Assembly (NCBI GenBank): GCA_963765785.1
Contig: CAVXXW010000022.1
Span: 124,001 to 188,000, forward strand
Origin: AC-32 sp963765785
GTDB taxonomy: Bacteria; Actinomycetota; Thermoleophilia; Gaiellales; Gaiellaceae
Direction: 5' to 3'
DNA length: 64,000 bases
Part shown: positions 32,640-40,065 of the stretch, in pieces
How positions within the stretch are numbered: the first letter of the stretch is position 1
Layout of the letters: the number at the start of each line of letters is the position of its first letter
The notes under the pieces: model-generated
Database searches by the model: none
The model's input: only the letters and a program-made list of their open reading frames with translations
What the model was told of the DNA's origin: nothing
Position numbers and translations under genes: made by a program

Positions 32640-34724
32640 TCACGCCGCTTCCCATTCGTCTGACTCGCGGAAGGGGCGCTCGGACTTGACGAGGCGCGCG
32701 CCATGCTCGCCCGGGAACTCGACCGCGTAGCCCTCGACGACAAGCCGCTCGATCGCAGTGCGCAACGCAGTGCCCTTGCCCTTGACGTCATCCTCGATCT
32801 GCTTGCGCGAGCAGGCTTGCGGCGCTCGGAGCTCGATGTAGCGGGAGATCTTCTCCATCAGGTTCGTCGGCCGGAAGGCGCCCTCATCGCTGACGGAGTG
32901 GTCGGGTTCGACCCGCCAGGAGCAGCGGCCGTCGTCGGGGTCGCTGACGAGCACGAGCAGGCCGGGGCTCGGGCGCTCGAGGTAGCCCGGGCGATCCTTC
33001 TGGACGGTCAGCTTGAACTTGCCGGTGCGACCGCGACCGAAGGGGTCGACGGCGGTCATCCCGAGCTGCACCTCGACCGCGCTCTTCTTGCGCTCGCTCC
33101 CGATCGCCCAGGAGCCGCGAGCCTCGCGGGCCTTGGCGACGTTGTCGCTCAGCACGACCGCGGCGCCCGCGTCCCGCAGCGGGTTCGCAACCCTGCGCAT
33201 GAACGACTCGATCCCGATCCCCTTGTCCGGGTCGCAGTCATGCAGGAACAGGAGCGGGTTGAAGCCGTCGAGCACAGCGAGGCGGCCGTCGCGCTCGAGG
33301 AGCGGCGTGACGAGATCCGCACTGTCCCGCAGCGGTTCCTCCGCCTCGAAGTAAAGGAACAACTCGGAGATCGCCTCGTCCTCGACGCCGAGGCTGCGCA
33401 GGCGCTCGAGCAGGTCGCCGCCGCCGACGAGATCGCCGTCGACCCAGACGACGCCGCGCTCCTCGCGGAGCTCGGCTGCCGCCGCGACCAACAGGAGCCA
33501 CGTCTTCGCCGCCTCGCTCTCGCCGGCGAGCAGGTGTCGCTTCCGCAGGTAGAAGAGGTCGACGATCGCGGGCGGCTCGGGCGCCGCCGCACCGAGGGCG
33601 ATCAGATCACGCGGAAGCCAGGATGGGACGAGCGGGGACGAGGTCGTCTCACCTCGTCCCTCCCTTATAGGGGAGGGACGAGGGACGAGGTCGACCTGGG
33701 GACGAGCTGGGACGAGGTGGGACGAGGACGTCCGCGAGTAGAAATCCGTGCGTCCTGCGAGCGCTTTCGCGACCGTCTGCGCACCGTAGGTCGTCTCCCC
33801 ACGCCGGCTGTCCCATTTGCCGCGCATGAGCCCCGAGCGGCGGAAGAGCCCGTCGACGCGGGCAGGATCCGGGCCCGACCAGAAGGCAAGCAGATCAGCC
33901 AAGGCGAGGTCGGCCTCGGACTGCGAGCCGTAGCTCTCCTGCCAGTGCCCCGACCACAACGCCTCGAACTTCGCGCCCTGCGCGCTCCCGCGGACCTGCT
34001 CGAGCAGTTGCTCGTCGTCGAGGCGAAGAGGCAGAGGTGATATAAGGCTCGCGTGATCGTGGCCGCTTCTACGGTCGCCGTGGTCGCTGTCGCGGTGGCC
34101 GTCGTCGCCGTCGTCCTTCTCCTCTTTTATGTCTTGCCCCGAGGGGGCAGACGAAAGCGTCCGCCTCGCGGCTGATTGCGTTTCGCGCTCGCTCGGCACC
34201 GGCTCGGGCGGGAAGAGCAGGTCGTAGATGACGTTCAACTCGGCCTGCCGCTCCTCGACCGCCTCCGGGGTGCCGCGGACGTGCTCGCCAGTCATGCAGA
34301 AGAAGCGGCCGGCGTCGTACATCTCGACCTGGCCCTTGCGCCGCCGCGCTCCAGGCAGGCGCCCGCGCAGGAGAACGTGAGCGCCCAGGCCGGACGGGCT
34401 CCACTCGGCGTAGCTGTCGAGCTTGAGCACGATTGCGGCCGCGTCGGGCACGAGGCCGCTCCCGTTCTTGCAGTCGTCGAGGTCGACGCCGCAGAACGGA
34501 TCCTCGGCGGCGAAGACGAAGCCGATCCCGTCGACCTTGCCCGCTTCGAGCGTCTCGAGGGCCTCGTCGAAGCTGCCCCAGCTCGCAGGGTCATCCGCGG
34601 AGGCATGCCCCCTCCCATCCACACGCCAGGGCGGTTTCGTTTGCTTCCCGTCGCGCTGCTCGAAGCGCCAGCAGACCCACTGGCGGCGCTCCCGCAGCTC
34701 GGCCGGGATCGCGGCGACGTTCAC
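32640..34724 (-). CDS. Primase-polymerase/helicase replicase of NrS-1 type
   Basis: 694 residues. An archaeo-eukaryotic-primase-like domain (about 1-165) shows CGVDLDDC (D81, D83), SPSGLGAHVLLRG (His116) and EMYDAGRFF. After an acidic/His linker (about 195-228) comes a helical domain with WSGHWQESYGSQSEADLAL like that of NrS-1 phage polymerase. After a second linker (332-370) lies a RecA-fold ATPase with Walker A GESEAAKT (401-408) and Walker B RLAVLDGFN. A winged helix ends the protein. This would prime, copy and unwind element DNA. ATG 34724 overlaps the upstream stop. Confidence 0.85.
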   Translation of the reverse strand: MNVAAIPAELRERRQWVCWRFEQRDGKQTKPPWRVDGRGHASADDPASWGSFDEALETLEAGKVDGIGFVFAAEDPFCGVDLDDCKNGSGLVPDAAAIVLKLDSYAEWSPSGLGAHVLLRGRLPGARRRKGQVEMYDAGRFFCMTGEHVRGTPEAVEERQAELNVIYDLLFPPEPVPSERETQSAARRTLSSAPSGQDIKEEKDDGDDGHRDSDHGDRRSGHDHASLISPLPLRLDDEQLLEQVRGSAQGAKFEALWSGHWQESYGSQSEADLALADLLAFWSGPDPARVDGLFRRSGLMRGKWDSRRGETTYGAQTVAKALAGRTDFYSRTSSSHLVPARPQVDLVPRPSPIREGRGETTSSPLVPSWLPRDLIALGAAAPEPPAIVDLFYLRKRHLLAGESEAAKTWLLLVAAAAELREERGVVWVDGDLVGGGDLLERLRSLGVEDEAISELFLYFEAEEPLRDSADLVTPLLERDGRLAVLDGFNPLLFLHDCDPDKGIGIESFMRRVANPLRDAGAAVVLSDNVAKAREARGSWAIGSERKKSAVEVQLGMTAVDPFGRGRTGKFKLTVQKDRPGYLERPSPGLLVLVSDPDDGRCSWRVEPDHSVSDEGAFRPTNLMEKISRYIELRAPQACSRKQIEDDVKGKGTALRTAIERLVVEGYAVEFPGEHGARLVKSERPFRESDEWEAA
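33625..33726 (+). repeat. Iteron array with central palindrome inside the replicase gene (candidate origin)
   Basis: GGGACGAG occurs on the plus strand at 33625, 33635, 33675, 33682, 33699, 33709 and 33719, and inverted at 33653-33660. Many steps are exactly 10 bp. Arms 33653-33664 and 33671-33682 form a perfect 12-bp inverted repeat around TTATAG, the only AT-rich spot. The segment encodes a low-complexity linker of the replicase, so the protein tolerates DNA-level constraint. Iterons inside a replication gene are known for phage and plasmid origins. Confidence 0.65.
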
Positions 34725-35215
34725 GCCGCGTCCTTCCGCGCGCGCTCGTCCCAGGCCGTCACGTCACCGTCTCCCCCGAGAGCACGGCGAAGCTCCCGCC
34801 GGAAGGCGGGCGAAACTTCTAGGTCAGATGGGTCGTCGTTGTCGGCTGATCGTGAGGGGCCGTCGCGCGACGCAGCACGCGTGCGGATGCGCCGGCCCTG
34901 CGGACGCCGCTCGCGAGACGTGCCACGGCGCACAGGGCCGCGATGCTGCCAGCGGCATGACCGAGATTGATCCAGGTCAGAGAAGCCCCGCGGGGAGGGA
35001 GTGGCGGACCGGTGGTCCGCGACCCTTGGCGACGCTGCTCCAGGGCCAGGGGGAGGGACGGCAGGCTCCGCGATCCGCGGCACGGCTGCGCCGGGGCCAA
35101 CGTCGGCCTCGAGCACCAGGTCCGGCGCCAGCGAGGGGTCGAACGGGCGTGTCGCCGCCAGCATCTCGAACGCGTTGAGCTCAGGCTGTACGGGCGCTAC
35201 GACAACTCGACGCAT
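34721..35215 (-). CDS. Element hypothetical protein (164 aa)
   Basis: ATG 35215 has GGGAG ten bases upstream; the end overlaps the replicase ATG as ATGA. The N-terminal third is a neutral alpha/beta sequence, the middle is Pro/Arg/Ser-rich, and the C-terminus (SPAFRRELRRALGGDGDVTAWDE) looks helical. Translational coupling to the replicase suggests a replication accessory role, but no family is recognised. Confidence 0.5.
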   Translation of the reverse strand: MRRVVVAPVQPELNAFEMLAATRPFDPSLAPDLVLEADVGPGAAVPRIAEPAVPPPGPGAASPRVADHRSATPSPRGFSDLDQSRSCRWQHRGPVRRGTSRERRPQGRRIRTRAASRDGPSRSADNDDPSDLEVSPAFRRELRRALGGDGDVTAWDERARKDAA

Positions 35216-35258
35216 CGACTTCGGGCTCCCGTGGCGATGAGAAGCATCAGCACGAAAG

Positions 35259-35555
35259 CTAACTTCGCGTGCGGACGTTGCCCCCGGAAGACGGAAGGCT
35301 CGCCGCCACAGCGAGCCCTCCCGGATGCTTCTCGAGCCACGGCTCAAACCCGAGCCGACTGGCCCGCAGTCTACGCGCGTGCGCGGCTAGCGCCTCGGGC
35401 TCGGCGGGCGCTAGAAGATCCGCGGGCCGGAGCTCATCTCGTCCGGTCATCCCCGTCGGCGCGATAAGCCCGGCAAGGGCAGCTCGACAGGCAACCGCCC
35501 GGCGGCTCAAGCCCGGGCGAAGTACGCCGTAATCAGAGGCGATCGCGTTCGTCAA
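35259..35555 (-). CDS. Element hypothetical protein (98 aa)
   Basis: Starts at TTG 35555 with AGGAG ten bases upstream. An Ala/Leu/Arg-rich helical protein with a central LRPADLLAPAEPEALAAHA stretch. The start codon is unusual and no family is recognised, so the gene is only moderately supported by its codon use and position in the series. Confidence 0.4.
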   Translation of the reverse strand: MTNAIASDYGVLRPGLSRRAVACRAALAGLIAPTGMTGRDELRPADLLAPAEPEALAAHARRLRASRLGFEPWLEKHPGGLAVAASLPSSGGNVRTRS

Positions 35556-35759
35556 GACCGAATCGCTCCTCTTTGCACCCAGGATGGTTGAGTACGAAAG
35601 CTTTGACTGGAACTGGACGGTGGCGGGTAGCCAGCGCTACCCTCCTTAAAAATTGGCTCAACCATGCGGGTTTGCGAGCCACCCTGCGAGCCCGTCGCAG
35701 GCGGGAGCCGGGGGCTCGAACCCAACCCAGTCCCGCCTTCTCGCCGTTGCCGGCGAAGC

Positions 35760-36353
35760 TCATCGAATCGTGATCGGCGCGTCGAAGGTGCGGCGTAGGA
35801 CGCGGCCTTGCTGCTCCTCGACCATCTGCTCGAGCGACTTCTGAGCGCGTGTCGGCGGTGCCAGTCGGTACCCGACCACCGAAGCCTCGGGGTACACCGC
35901 ACGCCGCCTGTCGAGCAGACTCAACTCGGTAATCCGTCCAGCCTGTACGCGGTTCGTCGGCTCGTCCAGGTCAAGCAGGGAAGGCGGCATCCGGAGATCG
36001 AGAAGGTGGGCGCAGGAGACGGGCGACTGGCCGTTGAGCAGCCCGGCCGCCAGGGCGTACATGCCACCGGCGAGGCTCGAGTCGACGCGGAAGTCTGCGA
36101 GCCACCATCCGCGTTCCCGGTAGATCCTGGCGACAGAACCCGCCTTCCTATCCCAGTCGTGATCGACCAGCACCGGGACGTCAGTAACGGCGTCCTCCTG
36201 CCGGCAGAACGCGTTGCGCTCGAACCAGTCGATTCCGCGTGACGTCTTCGTGTTGAACAGCCGCTCGATCGGCAGGATCCTGGCCGTGTAGAGACGACGC
36301 GGCAATTCGTAGCGCTCGAACTCGCGCTCCAACCTGCGGATCCTCGGGTTCAC
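35760..36353 (-). CDS. HK97-type prohead-protease-like protein
   Basis: 197 residues from GTG 36353 (GTGA overlap with the upstream stop). The central part follows the phage prohead protease (S78) pattern: VPVLVDHDW with a candidate catalytic His, then AGSVARIYRERGWWLADFRV, GLLNGQSPVSCAHL with a candidate Ser, and RITELSLLDRRRAVYPEASVV resembling the conserved ELSLVxxPAyPxA ending. This enzyme trims scaffold and capsid proteins during head maturation. No capsid or portal gene is visible nearby, which is unusual. Confidence 0.6.
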   Translation of the reverse strand: MNPRIRRLEREFERYELPRRLYTARILPIERLFNTKTSRGIDWFERNAFCRQEDAVTDVPVLVDHDWDRKAGSVARIYRERGWWLADFRVDSSLAGGMYALAAGLLNGQSPVSCAHLLDLRMPPSLLDLDEPTNRVQAGRITELSLLDRRRAVYPEASVVGYRLAPPTRAQKSLEQMVEEQQGRVLRRTFDAPITIR

Positions 36354-36595
36354 TCGGGCTCCTCGTCGAGCTCGGTTCCGATCCAGCTTGTCGGGCGCGA
36401 CACGACCGGCGGTAGCGTCGACTCGATCGGATCGTGCCCCCAGCGCGTCGGCGCGGAGACCTCGACACGCTCCTCGGAGACCTGGCGGCCGCCGAAGCTT
36501 GTCGCCGGCCAGCATCGCTCGGCCTCGACTGCCGGTATTTCGTAGCCGAAGGTCGTCACCGGAACGGTTTCGTCCTTGCGCCGCCGGAGCTTCAC
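36350..36595 (-). CDS. Element hypothetical protein (81 aa)
   Basis: GTG 36595 overlaps the stop of the upstream HTH gene as GTGA, and its own TGA overlaps the protease-like start. The protein begins basic (KLRRRKDE), then reads VTTFGYEIPAVEAERCWPATSFGG and ends acidic (ELDEEPE). No family recognised. Coupling on both sides supports translation. Confidence 0.5.
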   Translation of the reverse strand: MKLRRRKDETVPVTTFGYEIPAVEAERCWPATSFGGRQVSEERVEVSAPTRWGHDPIESTLPPVVSRPTSWIGTELDEEPE

Positions 36596-36801
36596 GCCTT
36601 CCACCCCGAGCGCCCGGACTCCATCGTCCGGACGAGTTGCCTGCTTGGAATACGAATCGTGCCGCCGATGTGGAGGCTGGGGAGCGTTCCTTCTCTTGCC
36701 CATCGGTAGCAGGTCGGCTTCGAGACTCTCAGCAGCTGCGCGACCTCGCCGACCGTGAGCAGCCGCGGGAGCGGCTCAGATGGTGCATCCGTGTTGTCCA
36801 T
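36592..36801 (-). CDS. HTH_17/excisionase-family DNA-binding protein
   Basis: 69 residues from ATG 36801. LLTVGEVAQLLRVSKPTCYRWAREGTLPSLHIGGTIRIP in outline is a MerR-like winged helix typical of element regulators and excisionases. It is the first gene of the long minus-strand series, so it may control it. A second HTH_17 protein sits just upstream of the integrase at 31863. Confidence 0.75.
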   Translation of the reverse strand: MDNTDAPSEPLPRLLTVGEVAQLLRVSKPTCYRWAREGTLPSLHIGGTIRIPSRQLVRTMESGRSGWKA

Positions 36802-36855
36802 GTAGAAAATGGTAGCGGCCGTCTCGGTCGGACAGAAGGCTGGCGCCGCAGAGCG

Positions 36856-37026
36856 TCAGTCGTCCGCGAACTCGCGCTCAGCGCAGTCCGGGCAGTAGTA
36901 GAAGACCTCCGCCGGCCCATCGAGATCCTCGTTGCAGCCGAGGTATGCGCGCCAACGCTCTGAGTCGGCAGGGAGCCAGACGGCTTTGCACTCCACGCAC
37001 TTCGGGACGAGCGCGACGGACTCCAG
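36856..37026 (-). pseudogene. Zinc-ribbon mini-protein without a standard start codon
   Basis: The frame ending at TGA 36856-36858 encodes about 56 residues with KCVECKAVWLPADSERW and a C-terminal YYCPDCAEREFADD, a two-CxxC zinc ribbon. Upstream there is a CTG but no ATG, GTG or TTG before an in-frame TAG, other than a GTG inside the first CxxC. It is probably a truncated gene, or starts at CTG. The CPDCAEREF end recurs in decayed form near 38030-38060. Confidence 0.45.
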
Positions 37027-37076
37027 GACGCGACTCTAGAGCGATTGGGCGACGGGGGCTATCGTCCGTTCCAGAC

Positions 37077-37535
37077 ATGCGTCGGCGCGTCGTACTTCTC
37101 GCTCTCGCCGCCGCGGCGGTCGTCGCGGCTGGCGCGCTCGCGTCGAGTGCTGCGCTGATCCTGCCGACGCACACGCCGGGCGTCCGCTACTCGGCCGTGA
37201 CGCAGAAGACGCTGTTCAAGACGGTCTGCAGAGTTGGCTGGACGGCGACGATCCGACCGCCGGCGAGCTACACGAGCGCGCTTAAGCGGAGGCAGTTGCT
37301 CTTGTTCCAGTACGCCGACAAGAACCCGGCCCACTACGAGGAAGACCATCTCGTCAGCCTCGAGCTCGGCGGCGCTCCGCGCTCGACGCGGAACCTCTGG
37401 CCGCAGCCGTGGACGCAGGCGCGCAGGGACGACAACGGGATCGAGGCGCGGCTGCATCGGAAGCTCTGCGACGGCACGCTGACTCTGCGGCAGGCACAGG
37501 CGCAGGTGATCGGCTACAAGCACCGGCTCGGCTAG
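37077..37535 (+). CDS. Secreted HNH-nuclease-like protein
   Basis: 152 residues from ATG 37077. An N-terminal signal peptide (RRRVVLLALAAAAVVAAGALA) is followed by a domain with YEEDHLVSLELGG and STRNLWPQPW, the pattern of small HNH-type nuclease-like proteins (EDH as the catalytic His environment, N of NLW as the second motif). Two cysteines could form a disulfide. It lies on the plus strand, opposite to the element's main operon, and probably acts outside the cytoplasm. Confidence 0.6.
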   Translation: MRRRVVLLALAAAAVVAAGALASSAALILPTHTPGVRYSAVTQKTLFKTVCRVGWTATIRPPASYTSALKRRQLLLFQYADKNPAHYEEDHLVSLELGGAPRSTRNLWPQPWTQARRDDNGIEARLHRKLCDGTLTLRQAQAQVIGYKHRLG

Positions 37536-37582
37536 GTCGTAGACTCACTCGCGCCGTCTCGCCTCCCAAGAAGGAGGGAACT

Positions 37583-37945
37583 GTCGACCTCACAGGGCCT
37601 TCCATAGTGATGACTCTCGGCGCGCGAAAGTTGCCGCTGACGCGGGCTGAGGCAAACGAACTGCACGACCTGCTCGTCGAACGCAATCTGGCTCTGATGG
37701 CGCTCCAGTCTGAGCTAACGCGAGCGCTGCAGGCCGATTCGCAACAGCCGGAGGATGTCCTCGCGGATGAGCAGATGCGGCAGGAGCTGCTGCTTTGCCT
37801 CGACGCGGCCGACGCCGAGCTCCCACTGGCGGAAGGACTGCGAAGCCTCCGCCAGGCTGCCCGCGTGCCGATCTCACCTAAGCCCGAGTACTAGACTCCT
37901 CACGCCATCCGGCCCCGGGAGGAGCAGCGTCGACCTCACAGGGCC
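37583..37945. repeat. Two copies of a 17-bp repeat (37583-37599, 37929-37945)
   Basis: GTCGACCTCACAGGGCC is identical in both copies, and the 35 bp before each are loosely similar (TAGACTC ... GGAG). Each follows a plus-strand stop codon. On the minus strand the repeats read as W-x-A-L-stop ends, so they may be 3' ends of two related, decayed minus-strand genes. Confidence 0.5.
37610..37894 (+). CDS. Hypothetical helical protein (94 aa)
   Basis: ATG 37610, directly preceded by an in-frame GTG. Leu/Glu/Ala-rich helices (LTRAEANELHDLLVERNLAL, then RQELLLCLDAADAEL) suggest a small all-alpha protein. The nearest AAGGAGG is about 30 bp upstream, further than usual. No family recognised. Confidence 0.5.
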   Translation: MTLGARKLPLTRAEANELHDLLVERNLALMALQSELTRALQADSQQPEDVLADEQMRQELLLCLDAADAELPLAEGLRSLRQAARVPISPKPEY

Positions 37946-38201
37946 GTCCACGAACCGTCTTTGCTCGAGCACTCCAGCACGGCAATCTCGTCGTCGCCGA
38001 AGGCTTGGCGCGGGAGCTCGGCCATGAGTGCCCAAACTCGCGCTCAGCGCAGTCCGGGCAGACCGGCCGCGGCAGCAGCATCACGCGCGCCGCGAGTGCC
38101 ATCGCCGCGATCGGGGGCGAATACCGGCGCGCAAGCCACCGCAACGTGTTCAGCAAGCGCCCGGCCCTGCCGGCTTGAAGATCCGTGCGACACTTTCGCG
38201 G

Positions 38202-38360
38202 ATGACCAGCGCTGCCGGAATCATCGCGCTCGTCGCGGTCCTCGTGCCGCTGGCGATCATTGGAGCCGTGTTCGTCTGGGCGGCCCGGAAAGACGGAGCC
38301 GAAGACAAGGCTATGCAGGGGCGTCTCGGCATCCGCCGCAGAACGAGGCTTGGCCGCTAG
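38202..38360 (+). CDS. Small single-pass membrane protein (52 aa)
   Basis: ATG 38202 opens a hydrophobic helix (about residues 5-27) followed by WAARKDGAEDKAMQGRLG and a basic RRRTRLGR tail. The layout of one transmembrane helix and a basic cytoplasmic tail is consistent with a membrane-anchored small protein; function unknown. Confidence 0.5.
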   Translation: MTSAAGIIALVAVLVPLAIIGAVFVWAARKDGAEDKAMQGRLGIRRRTRLGR

Positions 38361-38518
38361 TCCAGCTGCATCCACCCCTCGCTCATCGCCGAGCCTGTCT
38401 CGTCGTATCCACAGGGCCATCCGCGGGCGATCTTCAGGCGGGCCCTTCAAGGTTCCGGAGAGCGCGAGCCGGGGTAGAGGCTGTTCCCCGATCCTCGGTC
38501 TTTTCCTTCCCCGCCAGC

Positions 38519-38827
38519 TTACCCGAGCACTGCGCTTAGAACCAAGAGGATCACGATCACCGCGACAACGGCGACCGCGAGGTAGAGCCTCTCCTTGTCC
38601 ACGCCGAGCTTCTGCACGGAGAAGTTGCCCCACGCATCTACGGCGACAATCTCGCGCCGCTCCCAGAGGTAGCGACCGGTGACGAGAACCGCCTCGTAAT
38701 CGCTATGCGATTCGATGCGGCGGCCCTGCGCCACCAGGATCGTTATCTGCTGGGCGAGGGCGCGTCGCCTCTCCTCCGCGGTCTTCGTGGCCGGGCCGGC
38801 TTGCAGCTCGGATGCCACAGGAAGCAC
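38519..38827 (-). CDS. Membrane protein, paralogue of its upstream neighbour (102 aa)
   Basis: GTG 38827 shares a base with the TAG of the upstream gene (TAGTG). It contains ALAQQITILVAQGRRIESHSDYEAVLV and REIVAVDAWGNFSVQKL, which align with the same segments of the gene at 38827-39162, but it lacks the central transmembrane helix and instead has one C-terminal helix. Such proteins are seen in actinobacteria and their phages; function is unknown. Confidence 0.65.
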   Translation of the reverse strand: MLPVASELQAGPATKTAEERRRALAQQITILVAQGRRIESHSDYEAVLVTGRYLWERREIVAVDAWGNFSVQKLGVDKERLYLAVAVVAVIVILLVLSAVLG

Positions 38828-39162
38828 TAGAGCCTCTGGATCGAGGCGTTGCCCCACTCATCAACAGAGGCCACCTCGCGCTTCTCGCCGCCGAAGATGG
38901 CCACGAGAAGCCAAACGATTCCCCAGAGGCCGAAGGTGACGATCGTAAGGATGAGGTGCAGCGTGTTGTTCAGGCGGTGCCCATGAACCAGGACGGCCTG
39001 GTAGTCACTCTGCGACTCCACGCGCTTCCCGTTTGCAACCTGAGCGGTGATCATCCGGGCGAGCGCTTCCTTGCGCTCATCCGCCGATTTCCGCGTTGGC
39101 TGTGTCTCGATTACCGGAGCACTCTGCTCCGACTCCCCCGGCGGGGTAAGTAGTTCCGTCAT
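38827..39162 (-). CDS. Membrane protein of actinobacterial/phage type (111 aa)
   Basis: ATG 39162 with GGGAGG seven bases upstream. The sequence runs ALARMITAQVANGKRVESQSDYQAVLV, then a double transmembrane region (LHLILTIVTFGLWGIVWLLVAIFGG) and ends EKREVASVDEWGNASIQRL. The SDYQAVLVHGHRxN-helix-VDEWGN pattern recurs in actinobacterial genomes and phages. A tandem paralogue follows immediately. Confidence 0.65.
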   Translation of the reverse strand: MTELLTPPGESEQSAPVIETQPTRKSADERKEALARMITAQVANGKRVESQSDYQAVLVHGHRLNNTLHLILTIVTFGLWGIVWLLVAIFGGEKREVASVDEWGNASIQRL

Positions 39163-39452
39163 GGCGCCTCCCATCTGCCTCGCGAGTACGACGCCCAAAG
39201 TCTGCGCTGCTGCTGCCGCGAGAACATCAGCAGCGATGCGGATCGAAGCTCAGTAGCTACTACCCGGGCCGATTGGCCTACGGGCCGGGCGGCGAGCCGA
39301 ACGCCCTCGCGCGTGTAGGTGCTTCCCCCGATGCGCATCACCGCAGCCCGGTGACATGGTCGGAGCGTGAGCCGGGGCCGCCAGAGGCCGCCGCGCTCTT
39401 CCCCGTGGCCTGCCATCGAAGGGGTGGTCACCCGGTGGGGCTGACGGAAGCC
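39163..39452. other. Element region without a supportable gene
   Basis: About 290 bp, GC-rich, with short frames on both strands that do not look coding. Several short G/C-rich inverted repeats are present around 39430-39510, but no clear terminator, promoter or RNA family is recognised. Confidence 0.4.
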
Positions 39453-39671
39453 TCAGGCCCCGGGGCCGCCCTCCGCTCCCGTGGTGGGGCCCGCCGCGCT
39501 CTCCCGTGATCTCAGCAGAGAGGACCGGGCGTCCTGACGGTACGCCTCTACCCCGGCTCGCACTTCAGCCCACCTTGTTTTGCGCATGTTTGCAGAGCGC
39601 GCCCGTTGTGCTTCCTGATCTAGCAGCGGCTTAGGGCTTCCTGCTGCCCGCGCGGACTTAGGACGACTCAC
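39453..39671 (-). CDS. Possible small basic protein (72 aa)
   Basis: GTG 39671 overlaps the 3' end of the upstream gene by 14 bp. The middle (MRKTRWAEVRAGVEAYRQDARSSLL) is a plausible amphipathic helix; both ends are low-complexity. Weakly supported. Confidence 0.25.
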   Translation of the reverse strand: MSRPKSARAAGSPKPLLDQEAQRARSANMRKTRWAEVRAGVEAYRQDARSSLLRSRESAAGPTTGAEGGPGA

Positions 39672-40014
39672 CTGGGGAAGCGTCCGCCAGCACCCGGTCG
39701 AGGAACGTGAGGAGTTCTTGCGGATCCTCCCTCATCACTTCCAGGGCGTGGCGAATGTCCTCATCGTCGCTCGTCGCCGTCACCACCAGCGTCGCAGCGA
39801 TGATCGCGAAGGCATCGACGAGGCGGATCAGATAGGCGATGCTCTGCTCGTTCACTGGCCGCCGCCCACCGAAGCGACTCGCGAACTCGCTCGGGTACGC
39901 CGCTCCGCCGATCCGCGCAGAGATGAGGTCGATCGCGGCGGCTCGCGCTTCCTTTGCTTCCGGCGACTGCCAGTCGGTGAGGTCGAGGTCGAGCCAACGA
40001 GGCGTGTCGCTCAT
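39658..40014 (-). CDS. Element hypothetical protein (118 aa)
   Basis: ATG 40014 opens MSDTPRWLDLDLTDW, then helices IDLISARIGG and a hydrophobic stretch VDAFAIIAATLVVTAT, with an acidic C-terminal half (DDEDIRHALEVMREDPQELLTFLDRVL). It is the last gene before attR. Leader is short with no clear ribosome site. No family recognised. Confidence 0.55.
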   Translation of the reverse strand: MSDTPRWLDLDLTDWQSPEAKEARAAAIDLISARIGGAAYPSEFASRFGGRRPVNEQSIAYLIRLVDAFAIIAATLVVTATSDDEDIRHALEVMREDPQELLTFLDRVLADASPGESS

Positions 40015-40038
40015 CGAGCCGAGTCTAGAACCCCACGC

Positions 40039-40065
40039 CCGTTGACAGATAGTTGCCAGAACGTC
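40039..40065 (+). repeat. Right arm-type repeat (candidate integrase arm site)
   Basis: 27 bp matching 30241-30267 at 25 positions, same orientation, with GTTGACAG and GTTGCCAG 11 bp apart (40041, 40052). It lies 113 bp inside attR. Confidence 0.7.

Noticed and set aside
32703..34040. 445-residue plus-strand open frame antisense to the replicase
   Set aside because: No motif, and the opposite strand holds primase and Walker A/B motifs; treated as a shadow of high GC.
35001..35240. Plus-strand open frames opposite the 164-aa element gene
   Set aside because: Low-complexity Gly/Pro/Ser composition and no ribosome-binding site; the minus strand is coupled to the replicase start.
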